NCBI GenBank assembly: GCA_910587285.1
Contig: CAJULM010000002.1
Location: 1-64,000 of the forward strand
Source: an uncultured Oscillospiraceae bacterium
Lineage (GTDB): Bacteria > Bacillota > Clostridia > Oscillospirales > Oscillospiraceae
Direction: 5' to 3'
Length of the DNA: 64,000 bases
Shown piece by piece: positions 25,805-33,900 of the stretch. The position numbers and the translations under genes are program-made. The notes below the pieces were generated by a model. That model worked only from the letters and a program-made list of their open reading frames with translations, had not been told where the DNA came from and ran no database searches. Positions within the stretch are counted from its first letter, which is position 1. Each line of letters opens with the position of its first letter.

Positions 25805-28282
25805 ATGGGTACCATCGGAACATTTGATTCCTTTACCTCCGCCCGCCTGGGCATTTACGCCGCCCAGCACGGCCTTCGTGTAACGGGCAACAACATTTCC
25901 AACATCAACACCGCCGGCTACACCCGCCAGCGGATCAATCAGGTGAGTATGAAAACCGGCGGCCACGATATGTACTACTCCCAGCTGGACAACCACGTGG
26001 GCAACGGCGCGCTGGTCAAGAGCATCAATCAAATTCGTGACCCCTACCTGGACATCCGCTACCGCAACTCTGCCTCTGATGTGGGCTACTCAGACACCAT
26101 GCTGGCCGGCCTGAAGGATATCGCCGCCATCCTGGACGAAGTGGGCAAGGGCGAGAACAGCGACAAAAAGGGCGACGGTATGCTGTACGCCCAGCTCCAG
26201 AAGCTGGCCGACGCGCTGCGCGCGGTGAGCGCCGACCCCAACAATGACAACGACACCTTGGCCCGCACCTCTGCCGACGCGCTGGTGCGCCTGTTCAACA
26301 CATACGCCGACAAACTACAGACTGCGCACGACAACGCAGTGCGCGACTATGAGCAGGATGTGGCCTCGGTAAACGAAATTCTCACCAACATCCGCAACCT
26401 GAACGACGCCATTCAGGAAAGCGAAATCCATGGCGACGGCGCTTTGGAACTGCGGGATGAGCGCAACCGCCAAATTGACGCGCTGTCTGAGTATATGCAC
26501 ATCAACGTGGTATACACCATGGTGGACATCGGCGCCGGGCGGGAGGTGGAAAAGCTCACCATCTCCTTGGGCAACTCCAATCCGGACCCCTCTATCACCA
26601 CCGACAGCTCCGTGCTCATCGACGGCAACTACGCCACCCAGCTTTCCATCACTCAGGTACCCAAGCCCAACCCCAACTTCAAGGTGGGGGATGACCCGGC
26701 CACCCAGTACCTGAACAACGATGGCCAGCCCTGTGCCGAAGACGACCCCGATGTAGCCATGATAAACAACAGCAATTTCGACATGGCCCTGTCCAAGCTC
26801 TATGACTCCAAGGGCCGGGAGTGGAGGGACATCTCCACCATCTGGCAGGAGGCCATCGACGGCGTTGCGGGCATGACCGCCCGGTACGAGACTGTCATCG
26901 AAAGCTCCGAGAACTGGGAAAAAGACATGGAGCTGGATATCGGCGGCCAAACCTATAAGATCGGCACCGATATCAGCGTTTCCGCCGCCAACGACCCCAG
27001 ACAGCTGGCCTCGTTCATCGCCAGCAAGCTGAACGAGACCAACGCCGACTATAAGGTCTTCTCCGAGGGAAATAAGCTGGTCTTCGTGGCCAAGAAGGCC
27101 GGCGCAATCGGCGGCACTGGTCCCGCCAACGCGCCCAACCTCACCTTTACCCCCGGCGCGGGCGGCACCATCACCTTTGGCAACGGCAACAATCCCACCC
27201 CTGTGCAGGTTCGGGCCGGCCTGGACGAAGTCGTCCCCACCCTTCCAAACCCCAACCCCACCATCGACAAGGACGGAAATAAGGTCGAGGTCTCCAATGT
27301 CCTCCAGGACGGCAAGTGGTATCAGGCCACCACCATCACCAAGTACTCCAAGAAAGTGGACCTGCACGACAACGACCTGCACGGCTCCCTTCAGGCCACC
27401 CGCGAGCTGCTGACGGAAAAGGGCGAGTTCTCCACCCAGGCCGATGTGGACATGGACCCCAACGCCACCTCCAAGCGGGGCATCCCCTATTATCAAAAGT
27501 CCCTGGACCTGCTGGCCCGGCAGTTCGCCAACCAGTACAATAAGCTCAACCAGGGGTTTATGTTCAATCAGAACGGCAACTATATCGGCGCGGACAACAA
27601 GGAGCTCCAGCTGGCCGGCGGTCCCATCAGCAAGACCAACGGCCTGACCGCAGCGCAAAAGCAGGCCCTCATTGATGACGGTTGCGTCCTTGACGACGGC
27701 ACCCCTGATTTGAACCGCTGGCTGGAAGCCAATGGCGCCAAAACTCCCGAGGGCATGGGCGTGCTGTTCAGCAACCGGGGCGACGGGGACAATCCCGACA
27801 ACATCACCGCCGCCAACATCTCCATCTCCCAGAGCTGGACTACAGGCGATGTGAAGATCGTCCCCACCTTCCAGCTTCTGTTTGGCGAGGACGGCAATCC
27901 CCTCCCCGGCTCCACCCTGAACGAAAACGCCAACCACATGGTAACCATGATCGGAGAGTCGCTGGTCTACGACCCCAAGCTGTTGGATGAGGACGCCGTC
28001 GGCAAGAAGCTGTTCACCGGCTCCTTCAACGATATGTTCAGCAACATGATGACCGTGCAGGGCAATGATGAGCTCAAAACCAACATCAGCCTGAACAGCC
28101 ACTATGGTCAGCTGATCGAAATCGACACCAGCCGGGACGGCGTATCCGGTGTGGACCTGAATGATGAGGCCATGAATATGATGCAGTATCAGAAGGCCTA
28201 TTCCGCCGCCTGCCGGCTGATGACCGCCATTGACGAGGCGATTGACCGTCTGATTAACAACACCGGCATCGCCGGACGCTGA
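25805..28282 (+). CDS. flgK: Flagellar hook-associated protein FlgK (HAP1)
   Basis: An 825-aa secreted hook-filament junction protein. The N-terminus (FTSARLGIYAAQHGLRVTGNNISNINTAGYTRQR) and C-terminus (GVDLNDEAMNMMQYQKAYSAACRLMTAIDEAI) hold the conserved D0/D1 coiled coils. The length is much above the roughly 500 aa of Bacillus FlgK; the extra sequence lies in the surface-exposed middle (about 240-600). AAGGAG lies upstream of the ATG. It should be chaperoned by the preceding FlgN. Confidence 0.96.
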   Translation: MGTIGTFDSFTSARLGIYAAQHGLRVTGNNISNINTAGYTRQRINQVSMKTGGHDMYYSQLDNHVGNGALVKSINQIRDPYLDIRYRNSASDVGYSDTMLAGLKDIAAILDEVGKGENSDKKGDGMLYAQLQKLADALRAVSADPNNDNDTLARTSADALVRLFNTYADKLQTAHDNAVRDYEQDVASVNEILTNIRNLNDAIQESEIHGDGALELRDERNRQIDALSEYMHINVVYTMVDIGAGREVEKLTISLGNSNPDPSITTDSSVLIDGNYATQLSITQVPKPNPNFKVGDDPATQYLNNDGQPCAEDDPDVAMINNSNFDMALSKLYDSKGREWRDISTIWQEAIDGVAGMTARYETVIESSENWEKDMELDIGGQTYKIGTDISVSAANDPRQLASFIASKLNETNADYKVFSEGNKLVFVAKKAGAIGGTGPANAPNLTFTPGAGGTITFGNGNNPTPVQVRAGLDEVVPTLPNPNPTIDKDGNKVEVSNVLQDGKWYQATTITKYSKKVDLHDNDLHGSLQATRELLTEKGEFSTQADVDMDPNATSKRGIPYYQKSLDLLARQFANQYNKLNQGFMFNQNGNYIGADNKELQLAGGPISKTNGLTAAQKQALIDDGCVLDDGTPDLNRWLEANGAKTPEGMGVLFSNRGDGDNPDNITAANISISQSWTTGDVKIVPTFQLLFGEDGNPLPGSTLNENANHMVTMIGESLVYDPKLLDEDAVGKKLFTGSFNDMFSNMMTVQGNDELKTNISLNSHYGQLIEIDTSRDGVSGVDLNDEAMNMMQYQKAYSAACRLMTAIDEAIDRLINNTGIAGR

Positions 28283-28302
28283 TGTAAGGGGGTTTTTATC
28301 AC

Positions 28303-29631
28303 ATGATTCGCGCTACTACCGGCGGAGTGCTGAGAAGCTACCGCACCAATTTGATGAATTCCTTCATCTCCCAAAACAGAGCCAGAGAAACCGTGCTCAC
28401 TCAGCGCACGTTCAACTCCTACGCCGAGGATCCCGCCGCCGCCGCCAAGGCGTTCCGGCTGCGCAAGTCCCGCATGGCCGTGGAAAGTCAGGGCAAAATC
28501 TGCGACGACACCTACAAAAAGTTTTCCACCGCCTGGAGCTGCCTGGATTCCGTTGACAAGCTCATTGACACCGACAATGGCGAGGCGCTGAACACCCTGA
28601 AGGGCATGACCCAGGAGCTGCTCAACGACCCCACCGGCGACGCCCGCACCCAGCTGATGAAGGCTCTGGACCAGGTATCCCAGACCATTGTTCAGACCAT
28701 GAACCAAAAGTATGGCGACAACTTCATCTTCGCCGGGGCGGACGGGCACAACGTCCCCTTCGAGGTGAAGGACAACAAGCTGTACTATCGGGGCGTGCCC
28801 GTAGATGCGGCGGAACCCAAGCTGTTCGACAACAACGGCGCCCAGGTGGCCCTGAACGCCGCTGGCCAGGTTGACCCCGCCGGAACCAATATTCTGCTGG
28901 CCAGCGCCAAAACCATCAGCAAGGCGGACTACGACAAGGCCGTGCTCAACCATCAGAACGACCCCACCGCTGATCCCCCCCCTGAACTGCTGACGGACGT
29001 CGCCGGAGCTCCCGCCGTGTTCCAGGATGCCGACGGCAACGACTACTACATCCTAAAGGATGGCACGGATACCATGACTCAGCCCGAAATCGACAAGGCC
29101 ACCGAAGACGCGGCCAAGCTGAAGTACTTGGTCAACGAGAAGTACTTTGTGGATATCGGCCTGGGCTTCCAGGAAAATGAGAACGGCACGCTCATTGAGT
29201 CCAGCGGCTTCAACGCCGCCCTGAATGGTCTGACCTTCCTGGGTTATGGTTTGGATGCGGACGGCGACCCCAAAAATATCTACTCCCTGGTGCAGAAAAT
29301 GCGGGAGGTGGCCGAGAGCGTGCCCGAGGAGGGCAAGTGGAGCACCTCCGTCTATGAGGAGTTCCGCAACCTGGTTCTAAAGTTTGAGGACGCTTCCTCC
29401 AACTTCAAAACCGAGTACACCAACATGGACGCCGGCACCACCAAGCTGAAAAATAACTACGCTCTTTTGGAGGATAACTTCGACAATCTGGTGGAACAGT
29501 ACTCCTCCTTGGAGGATGTGGATATGGCTGATGCCATCACCTCTTTTATCTGGGCTCAGTATTGTTACAACGCCGCTTTAAAGGTGGGCAACAGCATCCT
29601 GTCCGAAAGCCTGATGGACTATTTGAGCTGA
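28303..29631 (+). CDS. flgL: Flagellar hook-associated protein FlgL (HAP3)
   Basis: A 442-aa protein with flagellin-like ends: an N-terminal coiled coil ending in FNSYAEDPAAAAKAFRLR and a C-terminal helix ending SILSESLMDYLS. It joins FlgK to the filament. It is longer than typical FlgL (about 300 aa) through a middle insertion (about 150-320). It follows flgK by 20 bp with AAGGGGG upstream. Confidence 0.94.
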   Translation: MIRATTGGVLRSYRTNLMNSFISQNRARETVLTQRTFNSYAEDPAAAAKAFRLRKSRMAVESQGKICDDTYKKFSTAWSCLDSVDKLIDTDNGEALNTLKGMTQELLNDPTGDARTQLMKALDQVSQTIVQTMNQKYGDNFIFAGADGHNVPFEVKDNKLYYRGVPVDAAEPKLFDNNGAQVALNAAGQVDPAGTNILLASAKTISKADYDKAVLNHQNDPTADPPPELLTDVAGAPAVFQDADGNDYYILKDGTDTMTQPEIDKATEDAAKLKYLVNEKYFVDIGLGFQENENGTLIESSGFNAALNGLTFLGYGLDADGDPKNIYSLVQKMREVAESVPEEGKWSTSVYEEFRNLVLKFEDASSNFKTEYTNMDAGTTKLKNNYALLEDNFDNLVEQYSSLEDVDMADAITSFIWAQYCYNAALKVGNSILSESLMDYLS

Positions 29632-29680
29632 TCTCTCGCGCATTTGATTTCCATTTGAGAAAGGAGCAAAGAGTGAGACT

Positions 29681-30292
29681 ATGTACCCCTTGATTGAAAT
29701 CAAAACCGTGCCCATCGAAATTGAAATGAAGGTATCCCACGCCAAGCTGGAATATAGCCGTGGAACTGCCGATCTGGAGATTTCCCGAGGAGATAACGGC
29801 GGCCTGAGCATTAAAAGCCGGCCAATTAAGCTGAACATCGACACCTTCGAGGCCCGCAACTCCGTGGTCCCCACCGCCATGCGTTCTATGGAGCAGTATG
29901 CCCAGCAGGGCCAGCAGGCCTCCTATACCGCCACGGCCACCTATGCCCAGCAGGGTCATATGTTTTTGGAGGCGAAAATTGGACAGGATATGATTACTCA
30001 ATTTGCGGCTGACGCCACTATGAAAAACTACAAGCCCAACGTGGGCCTTGAGTTTCTTCCTTCCGTCCCCCCTGAAATCACCTGGGACCCCGGCGAGATG
30101 CATATCCGCTACGAGATGGATAAGCTGAATTTCGACTGGCGAGTCAATCAGCCCCAGTTTGAGTTTACTCCCGGCGATATTGAGCTGTCTGTCACCCAGC
30201 AGCCCGACGTTATCATCAAATACGTGGGCGGGCCTCTCTACGTCCCCCCCTCGTCCGACCCCAATTATCAGCCGGTGGATGTGGAGGCCTAA
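29681..30292 (+). CDS. DUF6470 family protein (YviE-like)
   Basis: A 203-aa protein of the family found between flgL and fliW in Bacillus (YviE). The start MYPLIEIKTVPIEIEMKV and the repeated short beta-like motifs (LEISRGDNGGLSIKS, FEFTPGDIEL) are typical. No signal peptide or membrane segment. The function is unknown; its fixed place suggests a role in filament or hook-junction assembly or in FliW/CsrA control. Confidence 0.85.
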   Translation: MYPLIEIKTVPIEIEMKVSHAKLEYSRGTADLEISRGDNGGLSIKSRPIKLNIDTFEARNSVVPTAMRSMEQYAQQGQQASYTATATYAQQGHMFLEAKIGQDMITQFAADATMKNYKPNVGLEFLPSVPPEITWDPGEMHIRYEMDKLNFDWRVNQPQFEFTPGDIELSVTQQPDVIIKYVGGPLYVPPSSDPNYQPVDVEA

Positions 30293-30322
30293 GGCTCCCC
30301 AGGCTTTGAGGAGGCACCTTGA

Positions 30323-30784
30323 TTGAATAAGCTTCAATCCAAATATTTTGGCGAGATCGACTATGCCCAAGAGGACATTCTCACCTTTCCCTCCGGCCTG
30401 TTCGGCTTCGAGGAGGAACACGAGTTTTTGCTCCTCCCCTTTGAGGGAAGCCATGGAACACTGCTATGCTTCCAAAGCGTCCACACCCCCGCTTTGGCCT
30501 TTGTGGCCATGGACCCATTTGCTCTGCTTCCCGACTACACTCCCGTCCTACAACCCCAGGAGCTGCGCGCTCTGGGCGTAAAGGACAACCAGGAACTCGG
30601 CTTTTATGTGCTGTGCGTGGTGAAAAAGCCCGTGGCTGACAGCACCGTAAACCTGAAATGCCCTGTGGCCATCAATCCCGATACCCGGGTGGCTCAGCAG
30701 GTCATTTTGGATGCCGATTCCTATGAAATGCGCCATCTTCTCGCCCAATTTGGTGGCGAACACGAGGAGGGCGCACCATGTTGA
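30323..30784 (+). CDS. fliW: Flagellar assembly factor FliW
   Basis: A 153-aa protein with FliW motifs (ILTFPSGLFGFEEEHEFLLL, LAFVAMDPF, VNLKCPVAINPDTR). FliW binds CsrA and blocks it until it is captured by free flagellin, which balances flagellin synthesis. It starts with TTG at 30323, eight bases after GAGGAGG; no better start exists. It overlaps csrA by 7 nt. Confidence 0.95.
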   Translation: MNKLQSKYFGEIDYAQEDILTFPSGLFGFEEEHEFLLLPFEGSHGTLLCFQSVHTPALAFVAMDPFALLPDYTPVLQPQELRALGVKDNQELGFYVLCVVKKPVADSTVNLKCPVAINPDTRVAQQVILDADSYEMRHLLAQFGGEHEEGAPC

Positions 30785-31062
30785 TCCTGCAACGCAAAGC
30801 CGGCGAGTCCCTGGTGATTGGCGAGGACATTACCGTCCGCGTAGTCTCGGTGGATGGTACGCGGGTGCGTCTGGCCATTTCCGCCCCGGAGGATGTCTCC
30901 ATCCTGCGCAGCGAGCTGGTCACCGCCACCGCCGCCAACCGCGACTCCGCCATGGAGGAGTCTGCTCCCGCCGAGCTTCTGGGCCTGCTGGGCGGCGTTC
31001 TGGATAAACGGGAGGGACCTGCCTGCCCTCCCCAGACCCACCCACAGCGAAAGGAGGACTGA
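30778..31062 (+). CDS. csrA: Carbon storage regulator CsrA
   Basis: An RNA-binding translational repressor, 94 aa. The first ~55 residues (MLILQRKAGESLVIGEDITV...VRLAISAPEDVSILR) are canonical; the remaining ~35 residues form a longer than usual tail. In this operon class the target is flagellin mRNA, but no flagellin gene is in the window. Translation is coupled to fliW. Confidence 0.95.
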   Translation: MLILQRKAGESLVIGEDITVRVVSVDGTRVRLAISAPEDVSILRSELVTATAANRDSAMEESAPAELLGLLGGVLDKREGPACPPQTHPQRKED

Positions 31063-31065
31063 CCT

Positions 31066-31248
31066 ATGATGGAGTCCATTGCCAGCATGGCGATGGGGAT
31101 GAGCGCCGCGTCTTTTGCCACCAACTACTCCCTGGCTGTCACCAAAAAAATGATGGACAGTCAGGAGCTGGCCGGCCAAGAGCTCGTGAAGATGCTGGAA
31201 GCGGTTCCCTCCCCTGCCAAGGGCCAGTATATCGACACTTACGCATAA
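31066..31248 (+). CDS. Putative motility protein, YjfB family
   Basis: A 60-aa protein of the YjfB type: IASMAMGMSAASFATNYSLAVTKK, followed by a MLEAVP-like segment. The family is small, widespread in flagellated Firmicutes and of unknown mechanism. It follows csrA by 3 bp with AAAGGAGGACTG upstream; ATG 31069 is an equally good start. It ends the operon before a terminator. Confidence 0.8.
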   Translation: MMESIASMAMGMSAASFATNYSLAVTKKMMDSQELAGQELVKMLEAVPSPAKGQYIDTYA

Positions 31249-31257
31249 CAGGCTGAG

Positions 31258-31285
31258 AAAAGCCGGCCATGTGGCCGGCTTTTTG
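31258..31285. terminator. Terminator of the flgM-yjfB operon
   Basis: AGCCGGCC (31261-31268) and GGCCGGCT (31273-31280) form a perfect stem with AAA before and TTTT after. Confidence 0.9.
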
Positions 31286-31312
31286 CTGTCCAAAAGACTT
31301 TTCCTCGTGGGG

Positions 31313-31339
31313 TTGAAGCTGCTCTCAGATGGATATAAT
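31313..31339 (+). promoter_or_regulatory. Sigma-A-like promoter of the AAA+ gene
   Basis: A perfect -10 (TATAAT, 31334-31339) with TTGAAG at 31313-31318, spaced 15 bp, which is short. Predicted transcription start near 31346 leaves about 29 nt before the proposed CTG codon. Confidence 0.55.
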
Positions 31340-31374
31340 TTTTCCAATATCCTTCTGAAAGGAGGCCGGCTTTT

Positions 31375-32697
31375 CTGGAATTCGCTCAAATCTGCGCCTG
31401 TGGCCCTTCTGGGTATGCCTTTCTCAAGCAAAAGGTGGACGCCTGCGCCCGCCTGGGCCGCAGCTATGAATTTGCCGCCTGCCGCCTGCCCGCCCACTGC
31501 CGTCCCACCCAGGCCCAGGTAGGCTTCTGGCGGCAGGACGAAGATTACCTTCTCTATTTTCGACCCAGCGTATCCTATGGCGGCGGCAGCGCCCGCCTGC
31601 GTGATTTCTTTCAGCGGGGCGCAGTCCAGCGTTTTTCCGGCTTTCAGGCCATGGTGGACTGCCTGCGGCAGCTGGACCAGGACCTGGTCCAGCTCCCCAA
31701 CTCGCCCGCCAACCCGCTCTTTTCCCATCTGTGCCAGGAACTGCAAAGCCGTGTGCTGGGCCAGGACCAGGCCGTGGAGGCGGCGGCCTTCAAGCTATGG
31801 GTTCATCTGTGCAAGCGGGAGCCCCTCCGGCCTCTCTCCCTCATTTTTTACGGTCCCACCGGCGTGGGCAAGTCGGAGCTGGGCAAATCCATCGCGCCCG
31901 CGTTAAACCGCTGTCTGGGCGAGGATCGCTACCGCTTGGTGTGGACAGAGCTGAATACCTTCACCCAGGCTCACTCCGTCTACCGCCTGACCGGCGCACC
32001 CCCCGGCTATGTGGGCTATGACGACCCTCCCGTGCTGGAGGCTGTGCGCCGCTGTCCCCACTCGGTATTCATGTTTGACGAGCTGGACAAGGCCCACCCA
32101 GAGGTGCTGAAGATTTTTATGTCCATCTTGGACGAGGGGCGCTGCACCGCCCACAGAGAGGACAAGGCAGGCAGCCGGGAGCTGGATTTTCGCCGGTGCG
32201 TCTTTTTGTTCACCACCAACACCAACCTGTCGGCGCCCGAAACTCGGCGGCTTGGCTTCTCCCCGCCCCCACAGCCCTCCGCCCCAGCATCCTCCTTTGA
32301 CGCCCCTCTCCCTGCCTCCGCCGGACTGGCCCGGCGGCTGTTTCAGGCCGATGAGTCCGCCCGCCGGGCGCTGATCCGTTCCGGCGTTCTCGGGGAAATC
32401 GCCGGCCGGTTCAATGGCCTCATTGGCTTTCGCGCCATGACCGAGCAGGACCGGCGCTTGATCACCGCCCGGCAGATCACCGCCCTGGGCCGGGAGTTCG
32501 GACTGGAGATCGTCCACGTCTCCCCCGCCATCGCCCAAGCCCTCACCCCCGCCCTGGCCCTCTCGCCCCGCTCCAGTGTTCCTGTCCTGGAGGGATCGCT
32601 CACCTCTATTTTTCTCGCTCACGCGCCCCAGGCTGGGCAAGGCATCCGCTTCCGCCTCGATGGCACGCCGGACCGCATGGTTCTCGTTCCCGCATAA
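31375..32697 (+). CDS. ClpA/ClpB D2-type single AAA+ ATPase, probable CTG start
   Basis: A stand-alone AAA+ protein of about 440 aa resembling the second ATPase domain of ClpA/ClpB: Walker A GPTGVGKS at about 160-167, the substrate-loop region TGAPPGYVGYDDPP, and Walker B FMFDELDKAH at about 232-241. There is no Clp N-domain and no second ATPase. The N-terminal ~140 residues are unrecognised and Cys-rich at first (CACG). A perfect AAAGGAGG at 31358-31365 lies nine bases before CTG 31375, in frame with the protein; the only other in-frame start, GTG 31435, has no RBS. It has its own promoter and terminator. Client and partner are unknown. Confidence 0.8.
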   Translation: MEFAQICACGPSGYAFLKQKVDACARLGRSYEFAACRLPAHCRPTQAQVGFWRQDEDYLLYFRPSVSYGGGSARLRDFFQRGAVQRFSGFQAMVDCLRQLDQDLVQLPNSPANPLFSHLCQELQSRVLGQDQAVEAAAFKLWVHLCKREPLRPLSLIFYGPTGVGKSELGKSIAPALNRCLGEDRYRLVWTELNTFTQAHSVYRLTGAPPGYVGYDDPPVLEAVRRCPHSVFMFDELDKAHPEVLKIFMSILDEGRCTAHREDKAGSRELDFRRCVFLFTTNTNLSAPETRRLGFSPPPQPSAPASSFDAPLPASAGLARRLFQADESARRALIRSGVLGEIAGRFNGLIGFRAMTEQDRRLITARQITALGREFGLEIVHVSPAIAQALTPALALSPRSSVPVLEGSLTSIFLAHAPQAGQGIRFRLDGTPDRMVLVPA

Positions 32698-32741
32698 AAA
32701 GACCGCTGGGACGGCTTAAATGCCGCTCCAGCGGTCCTTTT
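32697..32741. terminator. Bidirectional terminator
   Basis: GACCGCTGGGACGGC (32701-32715) pairs with GCCGCTCCAGCGGTC (32722-32736), 13 of 15 bases, with AAAAA on the left and CTTTTT on the right. It serves the AAA+ gene and the convergent membrane-protein gene. Confidence 0.9.
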
Positions 32742-32744
32742 TCG

Positions 32745-33872
32745 CTACTTCAACACCTTAATCTCATCGGTGACGGGATTCACCTGGTACAGATGGGCGC
32801 CGTCAATGCTCATGAGATAGCTGCCCATGAACTCATTGCCGCCCTGGCCGCCGCCATCGCTGTACACGTACAGGGTGATGCAGGCCACGCCGTCCACCAT
32901 CTCCACGCCGTCAATGGGGTACACATTGTACTCCTCCATAGATTCTCCGCTCAGGCCCAGCTCCGCCGGGGTCATAGCCTCCAAACGGGCCTGCGCCCCC
33001 CGCACACTCAACGAGCCGCTGCTTCCGGAGTTGGGCTCTCTGGGCGGCGATGTCACCATGCCCTCCTCCTCGTCCGCTGTGACCACGCACTGGCCCTCGG
33101 ACCAGGTAATGCGCACTGTGAGCACCATCCGCACCGGCTCCTCCACCTCCGGGGCTTGGCTGGGCTGCGCGGATTCCTCCGGATTTTCCGACTGCGCCGG
33201 CTCCTCAGACTGTTCCGGGTCGCCCGATTCCGCCGGTTCTGACTCCGCCGGCGCTTCGCTCTCCTGGACCTCCGGCTCGGGCAGCGGCAGGTTCCGGGCC
33301 AGCAGCACCATTCCCTCCGCCGCAGTAAAGTCAGGGGCGTCCGTGCGCACAAATTCCTCGTCTACGATGGAGAAGGGGGTCTCAGCGGACCGGAGCTGCC
33401 CCACATAGGTCTCCGCCACCTTTCCGGCATCCGCCAGATCGGTGTATGTATAGGTGATGGTCTTGGCCAACACCGCCTGGGCCTGGTACTCATCCGACCC
33501 CAAAACCATGCCGGGGACCACATTCTCCCCCACCGGCAGCTCCGTGGGCAGCACCGGGGGATCCGGCTCCACCGATACGCTGGGCTCCGGGTCCTTGTCC
33601 TTCCCAGTCACCTTGGGGAGCACCACAAAGTAGATGATCACTGCGGCGGCCACAATCACCGCCAGGGAAACCAACAGGAAAATAGGGTTCAGCTTCTTTT
33701 TTTTCTTTTTCCCCGCCTCGGCTTCCTCGGTTGCCTCCGCAATCTCCTCCACCGGCCCCTCGCCCTTTTTGGATTTCTTGGGCTTTTTAGGCTTTTTCTC
33801 CTTGGGCGGCTTCACCTTTTTTTCTTTTTTCTCCTTGGGAGCTTTTGGTTCCTTTGCTTTTCCGAAAGGCAT
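32745..33872 (-). CDS. Lysine-rich single-pass membrane protein of unknown function
   Basis: A 375-aa protein. The first ~60 residues are extremely Lys/Pro/Glu-rich (KEKKEKKVKPPKEKKPKK), then one membrane helix at about 60-83 (NPIFLLVSLAVIVAAAVIIYFVV). The outside part holds a small folded region, a Pro/Glu/Ser-rich linker (about 200-245) and a C-terminal region with YNVYPIDGVEMVDGVACITLYVY. The basic cytoplasmic tail could bind membrane lipids, nucleic acid or an acidic partner. The second of two ATGs was chosen for its spacing from AGAGG. It follows the FtsA-like gene by 28 bp, so the two are likely partners. No family was recognised. Confidence 0.75.
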   Translation of the reverse strand: MPFGKAKEPKAPKEKKEKKVKPPKEKKPKKPKKSKKGEGPVEEIAEATEEAEAGKKKKKKLNPIFLLVSLAVIVAAAVIIYFVVLPKVTGKDKDPEPSVSVEPDPPVLPTELPVGENVVPGMVLGSDEYQAQAVLAKTITYTYTDLADAGKVAETYVGQLRSAETPFSIVDEEFVRTDAPDFTAAEGMVLLARNLPLPEPEVQESEAPAESEPAESGDPEQSEEPAQSENPEESAQPSQAPEVEEPVRMVLTVRITWSEGQCVVTADEEEGMVTSPPREPNSGSSGSLSVRGAQARLEAMTPAELGLSGESMEEYNVYPIDGVEMVDGVACITLYVYSDGGGQGGNEFMGSYLMSIDGAHLYQVNPVTDEIKVLK

Positions 33873-33900
33873 GAGCATAACACCTCTTGTGTCTTTTCGA

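Noticed and set aside
26315..28102. Minus-strand open frame opposite flgK
   Set aside because: flgK is continuous with conserved ends; the antisense product has no motif.
29632..31250. Search for a flagellin (hag/fliC) gene after csrA
   Set aside because: In Bacillus hag follows csrA; here a YjfB-type gene and a terminator follow, and no flagellin gene was found in the window.
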